A DNA stretch of 64,000 nt from Enterobacter bugandensis (GTDB taxonomy: Bacteria > Pseudomonadota > Gammaproteobacteria > Enterobacterales > Enterobacteriaceae), in assembly GCF_900324475.1 (NCBI RefSeq), contig NZ_LT992502.1:3472001-3536000 (forward strand), given 5' to 3'. The first letter of the stretch is position 1; the number at the start of each line of letters is the position of its first letter. The translations under genes were made by a program, and so were the position numbers. The notes under the pieces were generated by a model, which was not told the DNA's origin, searched no databases, and was given only the letters and a program-made list of their open reading frames with translations. Shown here piece by piece: positions 28,127-38,869 of this stretch.

Positions 28127-29602
28127 TTATTTGCTTTTCTTAATGTGCTTAATCAAACGCTTACGCTTACGCATCTGGTTCGGCGTCAGGGTGTTGCGCT
28201 TGTTGGCGAACGGGTTTTCCCCTTCCTTAAACTGGATACGAATAGGCGTGCCCATCACGTCCAGCGATTTACGGAAGTAGTTCATCAGGTAGCGCTTGTA
28301 TGAATCCGGCAGGTCTTTCACCTGGTTGCCGTGAATCACCACGATTGGCGGGTTATAGCCACCGGCGTGGGCATATTTCAGCTTCACGCGACGACCGCGC
28401 ACCAGCGGCGGTTGGTGATCTTCTGCAGCCATATTCATGATACGGGTCAGCATGGCGGTGCTCTGACGACGGGTGGAGCTGTCGTAGGCTTCACGCACGG
28501 ATTCGAACAGGTTACCGACGCCGCTGCCGTGCAGCGCTGAGATAAAGTGCACGCGGGCAAAGTCGATAAAGCCCAGACGGAAGTCCAGGGTCTCTTTCAC
28601 CTGCTCGCGCACTTCATTGCTCAGGCCATCCCACTTGTTGACGACGATGACCAGTGAGCGCCCACTATTGAGGATAAAGCCGAGCAGAGAGAGATCCTGA
28701 TCGGAGATACCTTCGCGCGCGTCGATGACCAGCAGCACCACGTTGGCATCTTCAATCGCCTGCAGGGTTTTGATAACGGAGAATTTTTCCACCACGTCGG
28801 TGATTTTTCCGCGCTTACGTACACCGGCGGTGTCGATGAGGACATACTCACGTTCATCGCGCTGCATCGGGATGTAGATGCTGTCACGCGTAGTGCCCGG
28901 CATGTCGTAAACCACCACACGCTCTTCACCCAGAATACGGTTAGTAAGCGTAGACTTACCTACGTTTGGACGACCGACGATAGCCAGCTTGATCGGCAGA
29001 TCCTGCGGGTTGAAGTCATCCTCAGGCTCTTCTTCTTCGCCCTCTTCACCGTCTTCGAACTGCGCCCAGTATGCGGCGTCTTCGTCCACCTCTTCCGGTG
29101 GGTTCACTTCGTCCACCCACGGCAGCAGAACGGTTTCCAGCAGGCTGGTCACACCGCGGCCATGCGATGCCGCAATCGGGTGGATATCCCCCATGCCCAG
29201 AGACCAGAAGTCCGCGATAGCCTGATCGGCATCGATGCCGTCAGTTTTATTCGCCACCAGGAATGTTGGCTTTTCGCGAGAACGCAGGTGCTTAGCAATT
29301 GCGGAGTCAGCCGGCATCAGGCCAGCGCGCGCATCTACCATGAACAGCACGACATCCGCTTCTTCAATCGCCAGCAAGGACTGTTCCGCCATGCGGGTTT
29401 CAACGCCGTCTTCTGTGCCATCAATACCGCCGGTATCAATACAGATGAACTCGCGTCCTTCCACCTCTGCACGACCGTACTTACGGTCACGCGTCAGCCC
29501 CGGGAAATCCGCAACCAGCGCATCACGGGTGCGTGTTAAACGGTTAAAAAGAGTGGATTTTCCAACGTTAGGGCGCCCGACAAGCGCGACCACAGGTACC
29601 AT
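28127..29602 (-). CDS. der: Ribosome-associated GTPase Der (EngA)
   Basis: A 491-residue essential GTPase for 50S subunit maturation. It has two tandem G domains, each with the P-loop GRPNVGKST (near residues 8 and 211), joined by an acidic linker rich in Glu (about 170-200), and a C-terminal KH-like domain with a basic tail ([14 protein letters not shown]). The start at 29602 ([12 protein letters not shown]) equals the E. coli start; an in-frame extension of 20 codons is not supported. It is downstream of bamB, with a hairpin in between. Confidence 0.97.
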   Translation of the reverse strand: MVPVVALVGRPNVGKSTLFNRLTRTRDALVADFPGLTRDRKYGRAEVEGREFICIDTGGIDGTEDGVETRMAEQSLLAIEEADVVLFMVDARAGLMPADSAIAKHLRSREKPTFLVANKTDGIDADQAIADFWSLGMGDIHPIAASHGRGVTSLLETVLLPWVDEVNPPEEVDEDAAYWAQFEDGEEGEEEEPEDDFNPQDLPIKLAIVGRPNVGKSTLTNRILGEERVVVYDMPGTTRDSIYIPMQRDEREYVLIDTAGVRKRGKITDVVEKFSVIKTLQAIEDANVVLLVIDAREGISDQDLSLLGFILNSGRSLVIVVNKWDGLSNEVREQVKETLDFRLGFIDFARVHFISALHGSGVGNLFESVREAYDSSTRRQSTAMLTRIMNMAAEDHQPPLVRGRRVKLKYAHAGGYNPPIVVIHGNQVKDLPDSYKRYLMNYFRKSLDVMGTPIRIQFKEGENPFANKRNTLTPNQMRKRKRLIKHIKKSK

Positions 29603-29661
29603 GTTTGAAGCCTCATAAAATTCAAATAAACGTCGCATTCGCGGCGTTTTTAAAAATGTCA

Positions 29662-29691
29662 AAACGGCTCCTGAGTGAACAGGAGCCGTTT
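29662..29691 (-). terminator. Hairpin between bamB and der
   Basis: AAACGGCTCCTG (29662-29673) and CAGGAGCCGTTT (29680-29691) make a 12-bp perfect stem with a six-base loop. On the minus strand only a short T run (TTTTG) follows, so it is a moderate terminator of the upstream operon or a processing/attenuation site before der. Confidence 0.75.
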
Positions 29692-29714
29692 AGTATACTA
29701 CAACCGCCGGGTAA

Positions 29715-30893
29715 TTAACGCGTGATCGCGTACAGCGTGCCGTCTTTTGCCTGAATCAGCAGTTTGCCGTCAGCCACAACCGGGTCGGTCAGGAAGCCTG
29801 AACCGTCCACTTTCTGCTGCGCCACGAAGCGGCCATTCTCTGGATCAACCCAGTGCATATAGCCTTCGCTGTCGCCAACCACCAGGCTACCGTTGTACAG
29901 CACTGGCGCGGTCAGCAGACGGTGCAGCAGATCGCTTTGCGTCCACAGCGTCACGCCGCCTTCGGTGCTCAGCGCCAGCAGGCGATCGTTCTGGTCAACC
30001 ATATAGATGCGGTTACCGTCAACGATGAAATCATTCACAGAGCCCAGCTCACGTTTCCACATGATCTGGCCGCTGCGCAAGTCCAGCGCGGTCAGGTTGC
30101 CGTTATAGGCCAGGGCGTAAACCACACCGTCAACGATAACCGGGGTAGTGTCTACGTCGCTCAGGCGGTCGATTTCCGTTGAGCCAGTGGCCTGCGAGAT
30201 ACGCTGCTGCCAGATCATCTGGCCCTGCTGCATCAGCACGGCGCTCACGCGACCGTTGTCACCGCCCACAATGGCAGCGCCAAATGCGGTTGCAGGTGCG
30301 GATTCACCGCGCAGTGAGAGCGCAGGCATATCCAGGTTAACGGTCCATTTCACCAGACCGTCCGCTTCGTTCAGCGCCTGCAGCTGGCCGTTGCTGGTAT
30401 GGATCAGCACCAGCCCGTCGCTCACGACCGGACGTGACAAGGATTCACCGGCTACGGCGGTTTGCCATGCAACAGAACCATCGCTGGCATTCAGCGCGTA
30501 AACCTGCGCTTTTTCGCTGCCCACGTAGACATGCCCACCGGAAACGGTCAGGCCGCCAGACAGCAGTGCAGGTTTACGGGAGAACCAGCCGTCTTTTTCC
30601 GCCAGGTTAACGGACCAGACCTCTTTCCCGTCATCGGCGTTCACCGCTTTCACGGTACCTTTGCGGTCAGCGGCATAGACAACGCTGTCTGCATACGCAG
30701 GATGAAGGTTGGAATAGAAATCACCAATCCCACTGCCCACGGAGACATCCCACGCGGTGGATGGGGTAAACTGGTTTTCAACCGTCGGCAGTGGGGACAT
30801 TTTCACAACGTCTTCTTCGCCACTGAACAGTGAACAACCACTTAATAACGTAACAGAAAGCAGTCCTGGCAGAAGTAATTTACGCAATTGCAT
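29715..30893 (-). CDS. bamB: Outer-membrane assembly lipoprotein BamB
   Basis: A 392-residue lipoprotein of the BAM complex that inserts beta-barrel proteins. The signal peptide ends in the lipobox LLSGC with Cys20; Ser at +2 predicts outer-membrane sorting. The rest is an eight-bladed beta-propeller with repeated PQQ-like stretches (for example GTVKAVNADDGKEVW, AQVYALNASDGSVAW, TALDLRSGQIMW). It starts 10 bp after yfgM stops, in the unit hisS-yfgM-bamB. Confidence 0.97.
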   Translation of the reverse strand: MQLRKLLLPGLLSVTLLSGCSLFSGEEDVVKMSPLPTVENQFTPSTAWDVSVGSGIGDFYSNLHPAYADSVVYAADRKGTVKAVNADDGKEVWSVNLAEKDGWFSRKPALLSGGLTVSGGHVYVGSEKAQVYALNASDGSVAWQTAVAGESLSRPVVSDGLVLIHTSNGQLQALNEADGLVKWTVNLDMPALSLRGESAPATAFGAAIVGGDNGRVSAVLMQQGQMIWQQRISQATGSTEIDRLSDVDTTPVIVDGVVYALAYNGNLTALDLRSGQIMWKRELGSVNDFIVDGNRIYMVDQNDRLLALSTEGGVTLWTQSDLLHRLLTAPVLYNGSLVVGDSEGYMHWVDPENGRFVAQQKVDGSGFLTDPVVADGKLLIQAKDGTLYAITR

Positions 30894-30903
30894 CGGGTCC
30901 CTC

Positions 30904-31524
30904 TCAGACGGACAAATTATTTATTTTCATCTGCATCATTTCGCTCAGCGCAGGTGACGCTTTGCTCTCTACGCCAGCTTGCCACGCTTTACGCGCGCCC
31001 GCTTTGTCACCTTTGCTCAGCAGTGCTTCACCGCGCAGATCGGCAACGATGGCAGCAAAACCTTCGCCTTTGATGGTATCGAGCGTTTTCAGCGCGTCGT
31101 CAGCTTTTTTCTGCTGAACCTGAATACGTGCCAGGCGCAGATTGATCACCGCTTTCAGGTTTTCATCGCTGGCAGCAGCAAGGCCCTGAGACAGCTGAGC
31201 AGCGGCTTTATCCAGTTCGTTTTTATCAACGTACTGCTGAGCCACTTCCAGCGCTGCCAGTGCACCGTAGGTGTTTTTGTTGTCAGCGGCAAATTTCTCT
31301 GCCGCAGCCAGCGTTTGCGGCTGGTCGGCACGAATCGCGCTAACGGTATTTTCATAGGACAGGGACGCGCCGCGCGCGGAATCCGCCTGATGGTTGTTCC
31401 AGTAACGCCAGCCCACCAGCGCACCCACACCTAAAATCACCCCAACAACCAGCGCTTTGCCGTTTTCAGCAAAGAAGCGTTTAATCGCGTCGACCTGATC
31501 GTGTTCGTTCTCGTACATTTCCAC
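30904..31524 (-). CDS. yfgM: SecYEG-associated membrane protein YfgM
   Basis: A 206-residue inner-membrane protein with a cytoplasmic N-terminus, one membrane helix (about residues 24-42, ALVVGVILGVGALVGWRYW) and a periplasmic TPR-type helical domain. It associates with SecYEG and the chaperone PpiD. The GTG at 31524 is chosen because AAGGAGAAAGACGGC precedes it and the product is then exactly as long as in E. coli (206 residues, MEMYENEHDQ). It starts 13 bp after hisS. Confidence 0.94.
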   Translation of the reverse strand: MEMYENEHDQVDAIKRFFAENGKALVVGVILGVGALVGWRYWNNHQADSARGASLSYENTVSAIRADQPQTLAAAEKFAADNKNTYGALAALEVAQQYVDKNELDKAAAQLSQGLAAASDENLKAVINLRLARIQVQQKKADDALKTLDTIKGEGFAAIVADLRGEALLSKGDKAGARKAWQAGVESKASPALSEMMQMKINNLSV

Positions 31525-31537
31525 GCCGTCTTTCTCC

Positions 31538-32812
31538 TTAGCCCAATAGAGTGCGCAAGTGCGCCGCAACGCCGTCCTGCGTTACCGTTGTCTGCTCACC
31601 AGAGCGCAGGTCTTTTACTACCACTTCGCCGTTAGCCACTTCGGACTCGCCCAGCACCAGTGCAATACTTGCGCCCCACTTATCGGCACGAGCAAACTGT
31701 TTTTTGAAGTTGCCGCCGCCATGGTTGGTCATCAGCTTAACGCCCGGCAGCACATCGCGCACGCGTTCGGCAAGCTGCATCGCCGCAGACTGCGTTTCCG
31801 CGCCTGAAGCCACCAGGTATATATCGACAACGGAATCTGCTTTAAATTCCGGATTAACTGCCTGAACCAGCAAAACAAGTCGCTCAAGACCCATCGCGAA
31901 GCCAACCGCAGGCGCCGCACGACCACCCAGTTGCTCAACCAGACCGTCATAACGGCCGCCGGCACACACGGTGCCCTGAGAACCGAGGCTGGTGGTTACC
32001 CACTCAAACACGGTGCGGTTGTAGTAGTCCAGGCCGCGCACCAGACGCTGGTTCACGGTGTAGGCAATGCCCGCCGCTTCGAGCAGCTTGCACAGGCCGG
32101 TAAAGTGTTCGCGAGACTCATCGTCCAGGTAGTCACCCAGCGCAGGGGCATCGTTCAGCAGTGCCTGAACATCAGGGTTTTTGGAATCCAGCACACGCAG
32201 CGGGTTGCTGTACATGCGACGTTTGCAATCTTCGTCCAGCTTCTCTTTATGCTGCTCCAGGAAAGCCACCAGCGCATCGCGGTAGTTAGCGCGCGCTTCC
32301 AGAGAACCGATTGAGTTCAGTTCCAGCGAAACGTGCTCAGAGATACCGAGGGCGCGCCACCAGCGGGCGGTCAGCATAATCAGTTCGGCATCGATGTCCG
32401 GACCCTGCAGGCCAAAGACTTCCACACCCAGCTGGTTAAACTGGCGATAACGACCTTTCTGCGGACGTTCGTGGCGGAACATCGGGCCGATATACCAAAG
32501 GCGCTGCTCCTGATTGTACAGAAGACCATGTTCGATGCCGGCGCGTACGCAGCCCGCCGTACCTTCCGGACGCAGGGTCAGGCTGTCGCCGTTGCGGTCC
32601 TCAAAGGTGTACATCTCTTTTTCAACCACGTCGGTTACTTCACCGATCGCGCGTTTGAATAACGGGGTCTGCTCTACAATCGGCAAACGGATTTCGCTGT
32701 AACCGTAGCTGCCGAGCACCTGCTTCAGCGTGCCTTCAATGCGCTGCCAGATGGCGGTTTCGCCAGGCAGGTAATCGTTCATGCCGCGGATGGCTTGAAT
32801 GTTTTTTGCCAC
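31538..32812 (-). CDS. hisS: Histidine-tRNA ligase HisS
   Basis: A 424-residue class II aminoacyl-tRNA synthetase that charges tRNA-His. Family stretches include motif 2 ([14 protein letters not shown]), the histidine-A motif [12 protein letters not shown] and motif 3 (GFAMGLERL), with a C-terminal anticodon-binding domain. The GTG start at 32812 gives the E. coli start [16 protein letters not shown]; the frame stays open upstream, into the ispG terminator, but is not coding there. Length equals E. coli. Confidence 0.97.
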   Translation of the reverse strand: MAKNIQAIRGMNDYLPGETAIWQRIEGTLKQVLGSYGYSEIRLPIVEQTPLFKRAIGEVTDVVEKEMYTFEDRNGDSLTLRPEGTAGCVRAGIEHGLLYNQEQRLWYIGPMFRHERPQKGRYRQFNQLGVEVFGLQGPDIDAELIMLTARWWRALGISEHVSLELNSIGSLEARANYRDALVAFLEQHKEKLDEDCKRRMYSNPLRVLDSKNPDVQALLNDAPALGDYLDDESREHFTGLCKLLEAAGIAYTVNQRLVRGLDYYNRTVFEWVTTSLGSQGTVCAGGRYDGLVEQLGGRAAPAVGFAMGLERLVLLVQAVNPEFKADSVVDIYLVASGAETQSAAMQLAERVRDVLPGVKLMTNHGGGNFKKQFARADKWGASIALVLGESEVANGEVVVKDLRSGEQTTVTQDGVAAHLRTLLG

Positions 32813-32833
32813 GTTTATTCTCTTTCTATATAC

Positions 32834-32856
32834 AAAAAAAACCCAAAGAATGGGTT
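32834..32856 (-). terminator. ispG-hisS terminator
   Basis: AACCCA and TGGGTT pair around a short loop (32840-32856), followed on the minus strand by eight T. It lies between the ispG stop and the hisS GTG, 22 bp upstream of hisS, so the hisS transcript either starts upstream of it and reads through or starts within the short gap. Confidence 0.75.
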
Positions 32857-32865
32857 CAATCATAC

Positions 32866-32888
32866 ATGGGAAGCGGCACGCTTCCCAT
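32866..32888 (-). other. ispG 3' hairpin
   Basis: ATGGGAAGCG and CGCTTCCCAT form a perfect 10-bp stem with a three-base loop, four bases after the ispG stop. Together with the next hairpin at 32834-32856 it makes a tandem stem structure at the ispG mRNA end. Confidence 0.7.
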
Positions 32889-32892
32889 CACG

Positions 32893-34011
32893 TTATTTTT
32901 CAACCTGCTGAACGCTGATACGCTGTGTCTCGTCCATCATCGCGGCTTTGGCGCGGATGCGGGCTTCAAGCTGGTCAATCATGTCGCTATTATCCAGACG
33001 ATCTTTACGAACGCCATCTTCATAGAGACCACTTTTCTTGTTACCGCCGGTTACGCCCAGGGTTGAGACCAGCGCTTCACCCGGACCGTTCACGACACAG
33101 CCGATGATGGAGACGTCCATCGGGGTGATGATGTCTTCCAGACGCTGCTCCAGGGCATTCACCGTGCCGATCACGTCAAATTCCTGACGCGAACAGGTTG
33201 GGCAGGCAATGAAGTTGATCCCACGCGAGCGGATACGCAGCGATTTCAGAATATCGAAACCGACCTTGATCTCTTCTACCGGATCCGCCGCCAGCGAGAC
33301 GCGCAGGGTGTCGCCGATCCCTTCGGAGAGCAGCAGGCCCAGGCCGATCGCAGACTTCACCGAACCGCTACGCAGGCCGCCCGCTTCGGTGATCCCGAGA
33401 TGCAGAGGCTGATCGATCTTTTTTGCCAGCAGACGATACGATTCAACGGCCAGGAAAACGTCAGAGGCTTTTACGCTGACCTTGAACTGATCGAAGTTAA
33501 GACGATCCAGATGATCGACGTGACGCATGGCGGATTCGAGCAGAGCCTGCGGCGTTGGCTCGCCATATTTTTCCTGCAGATCTTTTTCCAGAGAGCCGGC
33601 GTTCACGCCGATACGGATTGGAATGTTTTTGTCGCGGGCGCAGTCAACCACCATGCGAATGCGTTCTTCATTGCCGATGTTGCCCGGGTTAATACGCAGG
33701 CAATCAACGCCGTATTCAGCAACTTTCAGCGCGATACGGTAGTCGAAGTGGATATCTGCAACCAGCGGCACGCTGACCTGCTGTTTGATCAGCTTGAACG
33801 CCTCAGCGGCATCCATCGTGGGCACTGAGACGCGGACAATGTCCGCACCTACACGCTCTAATGCTTTGATTTGGTTGACCGTTGCTTCCACATCCGTGGT
33901 GCGCGTATTGGTCATCGACTGGACGGCGATAGGTGCCCCATCGCCGACTGGCACATTCCCAACGTAAATCCGTTTCGATTTTCTACGTTGAATCGGAGCC
34001 TGGTTATGCAT
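32893..34011 (-). CDS. ispG: 4-hydroxy-3-methylbut-2-enyl diphosphate synthase IspG
   Basis: A 372-residue enzyme of the MEP isoprenoid pathway. It reductively converts MEcPP to HMBPP using a [4Fe-4S] cluster. The TIM barrel occupies about residues 1-255, and the C-terminal cluster domain carries ACPTCSRQ and [10 protein letters not shown], which hold the three Cys ligands and the Glu ligand. Length and sequence nearly equal E. coli. It follows rodZ with a 26-bp gap. The cluster links it to the isc operon downstream in this window. Confidence 0.97.
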   Translation of the reverse strand: MHNQAPIQRRKSKRIYVGNVPVGDGAPIAVQSMTNTRTTDVEATVNQIKALERVGADIVRVSVPTMDAAEAFKLIKQQVSVPLVADIHFDYRIALKVAEYGVDCLRINPGNIGNEERIRMVVDCARDKNIPIRIGVNAGSLEKDLQEKYGEPTPQALLESAMRHVDHLDRLNFDQFKVSVKASDVFLAVESYRLLAKKIDQPLHLGITEAGGLRSGSVKSAIGLGLLLSEGIGDTLRVSLAADPVEEIKVGFDILKSLRIRSRGINFIACPTCSRQEFDVIGTVNALEQRLEDIITPMDVSIIGCVVNGPGEALVSTLGVTGGNKKSGLYEDGVRKDRLDNSDMIDQLEARIRAKAAMMDETQRISVQQVEK

Positions 34012-34037
34012 GAAAAATCTCCCGCGTTGCCCGTCTG

Positions 34038-35045
34038 TTACTGTGCTGCTGATTGTTCGGCATTAACGGTAAGACGTGCAACCTGGTTAGTTCTGATAAA
34101 GCGGCTCAGGTCGACAGGTTTTCCTTGATACTGGATCTGTACCGCTGCCGGAGCGCCGATTTTAAGTTTGTAAGGTGCCTGACCCGTTAGGTTTAACGTG
34201 CCATCTTTCCGCTGCAGGCCGCTGAACAGTTTTTTACCTGTCGCGTCAGTCACTTCCAGCCAACAGTCAGCCGTGAAGTTCATCACCAGCGCGTTTGGAT
34301 CGGCGGCTGGCGCGGCGGTTGCCGCCGGGTCGGTCGGCAGGGACGCTGCGGCGTTGTTCGCCGGCTGAGTCGCTGCAGGGACGTTCGCCGCAGTATCGAC
34401 ATTTGCCTGAGAAGGGGCGACGACCGCGTTTTGATCCTGAGCCTGAGGCGCAGCGGTGTTCGCCGTTGCGGCCGGAGCCTGTGCTGCATCGGTTGCCGGA
34501 GCCGTTGTTTGCGGCTCGCTTGAGGCCGCCGCACCGTCGGTGTTCAGCGGAACGCTCTGGGCACCACCATTGCTCGCCTGATTGAGTTCAGCGGAGGATT
34601 GATCGGCCATAGTGGTGATCTCTTCCTGCTGCGCCTTGTGGTTTTGCCACCACCATGCGCCAGTCAGGCCGACAACAACAAACAGCACCAGCCAGGTAAA
34701 GCTCATCAGCCAGCCATCACGTTTTTTACGACGTTTCCCCAGGGAGAAAGTTTGCATCGGGGCAACTTTTGCTGCACGAACCGGTGCCTGCTTCTCCATC
34801 ATTGGCAGTAATTCGTTTTCGGGGATGTGCACCAGTTTTGCGTAAGAGCGGATATAGCCGCGCAGAAATGTTGAAGCCAGATCGGCAGGCGCCTTATCTT
34901 CTTCAATATCGCGAACCGTGGAAACTTTCAGGCACAAGCGTTCTGCAACAGCTTGCTGGCTGAGTCCGAGTTGTTCACGGGCGTTGCGAAGACGAACGCC
35001 AGTGGAGAGTGCTTCATGTTGGTCGTGAGTGGCTTCAGTATTCAT
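34038..35045 (-). CDS. rodZ: Cytoskeletal protein RodZ
   Basis: A 335-residue protein that anchors MreB and sets rod shape. The cytoplasmic N-terminus has a helix-turn-helix of the Cro/C1 type (about 18-75, [20 protein letters not shown]), then a basic segment [10 protein letters not shown], a membrane helix (about 112-131), and a long Ala/Pro/Gln-rich periplasmic linker (about 145-250) ending in a DUF4115 domain. It heads the ispG-hisS region and follows the rlmN gene. The linker is low-complexity and varies between species. Confidence 0.95.
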   Translation of the reverse strand: MNTEATHDQHEALSTGVRLRNAREQLGLSQQAVAERLCLKVSTVRDIEEDKAPADLASTFLRGYIRSYAKLVHIPENELLPMMEKQAPVRAAKVAPMQTFSLGKRRKKRDGWLMSFTWLVLFVVVGLTGAWWWQNHKAQQEEITTMADQSSAELNQASNGGAQSVPLNTDGAAASSEPQTTAPATDAAQAPAATANTAAPQAQDQNAVVAPSQANVDTAANVPAATQPANNAAASLPTDPAATAAPAADPNALVMNFTADCWLEVTDATGKKLFSGLQRKDGTLNLTGQAPYKLKIGAPAAVQIQYQGKPVDLSRFIRTNQVARLTVNAEQSAAQ

Positions 35046-35273
35046 TCGCTACAACTACTGGTACGTGAAAAAAAGGGTTCAGGTGCCGGTGAGTCACAAT
35101 GCCGCCCGCACCGCGAAACTTCAGGTCAGTTAACCTTGAACAGACAGTATAAGACTGTCAGCCGGTAGATGACAGTGCAGCTCTGCCCGCGTGGCTAAAC
35201 TGTTGTTACGTCGTTACATACTGCCCGAAACTCATATGAAACGCACCGTAATTATTAATCAAACGTCACGAAT
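35046..35273. other. rodZ upstream region
   Basis: This gap between the rodZ start and the rlmN 3' hairpins should hold a rodZ promoter. The stretch around 35140-35250 is AT-rich, but I could not pick a clear promoter pair. No gene was seen. Confidence 0.4.
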
Positions 35274-35333
35274 CTGACTGATTATTCAGTCAGATTATGC
35301 ATCACAGCGTAGATAATGCGCCGTGATGCATAA
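35274..35333 (-). terminator. rlmN 3' tandem hairpins
   Basis: TTATGCATCAC (35295-35305) and GTGATGCATAA (35323-35333) pair as an 11-bp stem just after the rlmN stop. A second hairpin, CTGACTGA-TTAT-TCAGTCAG (35274-35293), follows directly. Neither has a clear T run, so termination or mRNA-end protection is inferred from structure only. Confidence 0.6.
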
Positions 35334-35336
35334 TAA

Positions 35337-36503
35337 TCAAACAGCTTTAACCGCAATGGTCTCGCCCTGCATGCGTTTACGCAGGGTACGTTTGGTACGG
35401 TCAATGACGTCACCGGCCAACTGTCCGCATGCAGCATCAATATCATCACCGCGGGTTTTACGCACGATGGTGGTGAAACCATACTCCATCAGCACCTTGG
35501 AGAAACGGTCGATACGGCTGTTCGAGCTACGGCCATACGGCGCGCCCGGGAACGGGTTCCATGGGATCAGGTTGATTTTGCATGGCGTATCCTTCAGCAG
35601 TTCAGCCAGCTGATGCGCGTGCTCAGTACCGTCGTTGACGTGGTCCAGCATCACGTACTCGATGGTGACGCGGCCCTGGTTTGCGTTGGATTTCTCCAGG
35701 TAGCGACGCACGGCAGCGAGGAAGGTTTCGATATTGTACTTTTTGTTAATCGGTACAATTTCGTCACGAATTTCATCGTTTGGCGCGTGCAGGGAGATAG
35801 CCAGCGCAACGTCAATCATGTCGCCGAGCTTATCCAGCGCAGGCACAACGCCTGAGGTAGACAGCGTCACGCGGCGCTTGGACAGGCCAAAACCGAAGTC
35901 ATCCAGCATGATTTCCATCGCCGGCACCACGTTGGTCAGGTTCAGCAGCGGTTCGCCCATCCCCATCATTACCACGTTGGTGATTGGACGCGTGCCGGTC
36001 ACTTTTGCTGCACCCACGATTTTCGCGGCGCGCCAGACCTGACCGATGATTTCAGACACGCGAAGGTTACGGTTAAAACCTTGCTGAGCCGTAGAGCAGA
36101 ATTTGCACTCCAGCGCACAGCCCACCTGAGAAGAGACGCACAGCGTGGCACGATCGTCTTCCGGGATGTAGACGGTTTCAACGCGCTGATCGCCTACGGC
36201 AATCGCCCATTTGATGGTGCCGTCTGCCGAGCGCTGCTCTTCCACCACTTCCGGCGCGCGGATTTCAGCCACTTCTTTGAGCTTGTTGCGCAGCACTTTG
36301 TTGATGTCGGTCATCTCATCAAAGTTGTCGCTGCAGTAGTGGTACATCCATTTCATTACCTGATCGGCACGAAACGGCTTCTCACCCATATCTTTAAAGA
36401 ACTCGCGCATCTGCTGACGGTTCAGGTCCAGCAGGTTAATTTTTCCATTTTTATTGGGAACCGCAGGAATGGCGACTTCGGAGGTATTCACTAGTTCAGA
36501 CAT
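35337..36503 (-). CDS. rlmN: 23S rRNA/tRNA C2-methyladenosine methyltransferase RlmN
   Basis: A 388-residue radical SAM enzyme that methylates A2503 of 23S rRNA and A37 of some tRNAs. The CxxxCxxC cluster motif is in [12 protein letters not shown], and the resolving and acceptor Cys regions (SSQVGC and DIDAACGQ) are present. The ATG at 36503 (MSELVNTSE) is chosen because the protein then matches E. coli RlmN; the frame stays open upstream toward ndk without support. It has a slightly longer N-terminus than E. coli (384 residues). Confidence 0.96.
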   Translation of the reverse strand: MSELVNTSEVAIPAVPNKNGKINLLDLNRQQMREFFKDMGEKPFRADQVMKWMYHYCSDNFDEMTDINKVLRNKLKEVAEIRAPEVVEEQRSADGTIKWAIAVGDQRVETVYIPEDDRATLCVSSQVGCALECKFCSTAQQGFNRNLRVSEIIGQVWRAAKIVGAAKVTGTRPITNVVMMGMGEPLLNLTNVVPAMEIMLDDFGFGLSKRRVTLSTSGVVPALDKLGDMIDVALAISLHAPNDEIRDEIVPINKKYNIETFLAAVRRYLEKSNANQGRVTIEYVMLDHVNDGTEHAHQLAELLKDTPCKINLIPWNPFPGAPYGRSSNSRIDRFSKVLMEYGFTTIVRKTRGDDIDAACGQLAGDVIDRTKRTLRKRMQGETIAVKAV

Positions 36504-36650
36504 AATTTTTTCCGGCCTCGTTGTTACACGTTGTGGCCCTTGGTGGGTTGAAAAGAAACGCCCCGGTAAGCAGTCTGCTCGTCCGGGGCGTTGCATTGTA
36601 CAAAGTCTGGCGCAGGGATGCCACGTTTGCACGCGGCATTTACGAAATTA

Positions 36651-37082
36651 TTAGCGAGTGCGCGGGCACACTTCGCCTTCAGCGAAGAAGAACGCGATTT
36701 CGCGCGCGGCAGACTCAACGGAGTCGGAACCGTGGGTGCCGTTCTCGGTGAAGCTGTCCGCGTAGTCAGCGCGCAGGGTACCTGCCAGCGCGTTGTCCGG
36801 GTTGGTTGCACCCAGCAGATCGCGGTGACGCTGTACTGCGTTTTCGCCTTCCAGCACGGAGACCACAATTGGACCGGAGGTCATGAACTCCACCAGGCCG
36901 TCAAAGAATGGACGACCTTCGTGCTCAGCGTAGAAGCCGCGAGCCTGCTCAACGGTCAGGTGCAGCATTTTGGTGCCAACGATCTTAAACCCTGCTGATT
37001 CAAAGCGAGCGAAGATGCTGCCAATAACGTTTTTTGCCACCGCGTTTGGTTTGATGATGGAAAAAGTACGTTCAATAGCCAT
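36651..37082 (-). CDS. ndk: Nucleoside diphosphate kinase Ndk
   Basis: A 143-residue enzyme that balances NTP and dNTP pools by phosphate transfer through the catalytic His117 (NGTHGSDS). The start at 37082 gives [15 protein letters not shown] as in E. coli. Followed by rlmN after 147 bp; a separate promoter is seen just upstream (37140-37168). Confidence 0.98.
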   Translation of the reverse strand: MAIERTFSIIKPNAVAKNVIGSIFARFESAGFKIVGTKMLHLTVEQARGFYAEHEGRPFFDGLVEFMTSGPIVVSVLEGENAVQRHRDLLGATNPDNALAGTLRADYADSFTENGTHGSDSVESAAREIAFFFAEGEVCPRTR

Positions 37083-37139
37083 TGATAACCTCTGTAAAAT
37101 GTTCTGTTGTTTTGCATACCTGAGTATGGTGTGGCGCGG

Positions 37140-37168
37140 ATTATAAAGAGCAATAGCGCCATTGCCTA
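37140..37168 (-). promoter_or_regulatory. ndk promoter
   Basis: On the minus strand TATAAT (37145 to 37140) lies 17 bp downstream of TAGGCA (37168 to 37163). It is 57 bp upstream of the ndk start and just after the end of the accessory dms-like operon. Confidence 0.6.
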
Positions 37169-37205
37169 TGGTTCTGCATAACATTTTTTTAAAATGAGAC
37201 GAAGA

Positions 37206-38081
37206 TTAGCAACAGGCCGGATTTCGCATACCGTGTTGATGGCGTAAACAGAGCGGGCACTGCTTTTCATCAGGCGTAAATGACCAGAACTGGCGCTGGC
37301 ACGTCAGGCAAACTGCTTTATATGCGGGAGTGGCCACGTTTTTTGCCGGTCCATCTGTTTCTGCGACGTTTATCGCCTCGTGCTGACATACAGCCTCACA
37401 GCCACCGCAGCCGGTACAGCGCCCGGTCTCCACCACCAGCGCGGCGTTCTCAAACCGAATCGCGTTTTCCGGGCAGCTTCGCCAGCACGCACCGCACAGC
37501 ACGCACTTATTAATATCGAGTGCGATATCTGACTCGCTAAACGTCGAGAATGCCCTGCGCAGCTCCCGCGGCCCCGGGGAAACGCGACAGGCTTTTACAT
37601 CCTCGCGGGGAACGTGCATCAGCGCACGACGAGCGATATTCACCTCGCCGATCGGTATGAGCTTAAACCCCCACTCCGCTTCACCACGGCGACGAAGCGC
37701 AAGATTAAGCCGGGCAAGCGCCAGCAGCCAGTCAGGGTATTGCTCTGCGTCGATACTGATAAAACGAACCTGGCGTTGCGCGTGCCACAGCAGCAGCTCA
37801 TTCACCCCAGGTGCGCGTTCAGTAAAAGGCCCAACAAGGGTATCTCCACGCAGAAATCGCTTTCGCGGCGCGACGCCGGTAATGGCCCCGGAGGGGCAGA
37901 CGAACAGGCAGTCACCGCATTCAATACAGCGATTTTCATCAACCGAGACGCCGGTTTCCGTAAAAGAAAAAGCCTGCGCTGGACAAACGTCCGCGCAGGC
38001 GCAGCAGGAAGCGTGGCGAAAACGGCGACGGACGCACGCATGCGTCACGTCCATCGCCGGGACAAACGTCAATCTGCCCAT
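37206..38081 (-). CDS. Polyferredoxin-like 4Fe-4S protein of the DMSO-reductase-like operon
   Basis: A 291-residue cytoplasmic-looking protein with four Cys-rich cluster motifs: CCACADVCP (about 27-34), CIECGDCLFVCP (about 53-64), CVLCGACWRSCP and CTGCGGCEAVC in the C-terminal half. A last part has CLTC and CPLC pairs that look like a zinc ribbon and ends in ACC. No signal peptide or membrane segment is seen. The middle (about 80-180) has no known motif. Its ATG overlaps the dmsC-like stop (TGATG), so it is translationally coupled to the reductase. Role in electron transfer or cofactor maturation is inferred; no standard dmsABC operon has it. Confidence 0.8.
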   Translation of the reverse strand: MGRLTFVPAMDVTHACVRRRFRHASCCACADVCPAQAFSFTETGVSVDENRCIECGDCLFVCPSGAITGVAPRKRFLRGDTLVGPFTERAPGVNELLLWHAQRQVRFISIDAEQYPDWLLALARLNLALRRRGEAEWGFKLIPIGEVNIARRALMHVPREDVKACRVSPGPRELRRAFSTFSESDIALDINKCVLCGACWRSCPENAIRFENAALVVETGRCTGCGGCEAVCQHEAINVAETDGPAKNVATPAYKAVCLTCQRQFWSFTPDEKQCPLCLRHQHGMRNPACC

Positions 38082-38869
38082 CAGCCAATACTGAAGAAAA
38101 CGAAGCGCAGCATCAGCTCACCCACAATCAGCAAGGCGCTGCCCAGCAGCAGCGTGCCGCGCGCCGCTTTCAGGCCGCCCGCAGCAAAGCAGAGCATACC
38201 TGCAACGGACACGCACCAGCTCAGCAGATGTACCGCGCGCAGCTGTTCGAGCATCCGTAGCGGAGTGTGAGGGAAAGTCACCACGGTATTGTCCATGACA
38301 GTGATGTCTGCCAGCCAGACGGGCTGCATCACCAGACGCACAAGCACCACCAGCGTGATAATGACAACCGCCGCACGCAGGGTAGTCTGGGAACGCATCC
38401 CAACTGCCATGCAGGCTGAACCGATGATACCCACCGAGCCGATAAACAGTACCAGCGTGTTAATGTGCTGCCAGGTCACCACGGACGCGTGCATGTAGAT
38501 TTGTGCCATGCAGAACACGTCCACCAGCCCGACAAGACCCGCCACGGCCAAAAGCAGCTTCCAGCCTGGCTTATTGGAAAACATCAGCAGCACGGCGAGG
38601 CCAAGCGCCGCCAGGTAAAGGCTGGCGAAGATAATCTCGCGGCTCAGCCAGGAGCTGGAAACGTGGCGTAGCGCGTTCAGGGCGTTGAGCGGATAGCCCA
38701 TATGCAGTGCTGAGGCGAGCAGCCCCAGGCTCGCCAGCACAAACGCCCCAGCGGCAGGCAGCAGCGCGCTACGCGGTGTAGTATGCGCTCCCCCGAACGC
38801 CAGCCAGAGCGTTACGCCAACCGATCCCTGCAGGAACAGCGTAAAAATCAGCAGCGGTAACTCATGCAT
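38081..38869 (-). CDS. dmsC: DMSO reductase-like membrane anchor subunit (DmsC family)
   Basis: A 262-residue integral membrane protein with eight hydrophobic segments, of DmsC/YnfH type. It would bind menaquinol and pass electrons to the B subunit. It begins MHELPLLIFTLFLQGSVG, typical of the family. Its start lies within the end of the dmsB-like gene (8-bp overlap) and its stop overlaps the next gene. Specificity of the complex (DMSO, TMAO, selenate or another S/N-oxide) cannot be told from this subunit. Confidence 0.85.
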   Translation of the reverse strand: MHELPLLIFTLFLQGSVGVTLWLAFGGAHTTPRSALLPAAGAFVLASLGLLASALHMGYPLNALNALRHVSSSWLSREIIFASLYLAALGLAVLLMFSNKPGWKLLLAVAGLVGLVDVFCMAQIYMHASVVTWQHINTLVLFIGSVGIIGSACMAVGMRSQTTLRAAVVIITLVVLVRLVMQPVWLADITVMDNTVVTFPHTPLRMLEQLRAVHLLSWCVSVAGMLCFAAGGLKAARGTLLLGSALLIVGELMLRFVFFSIG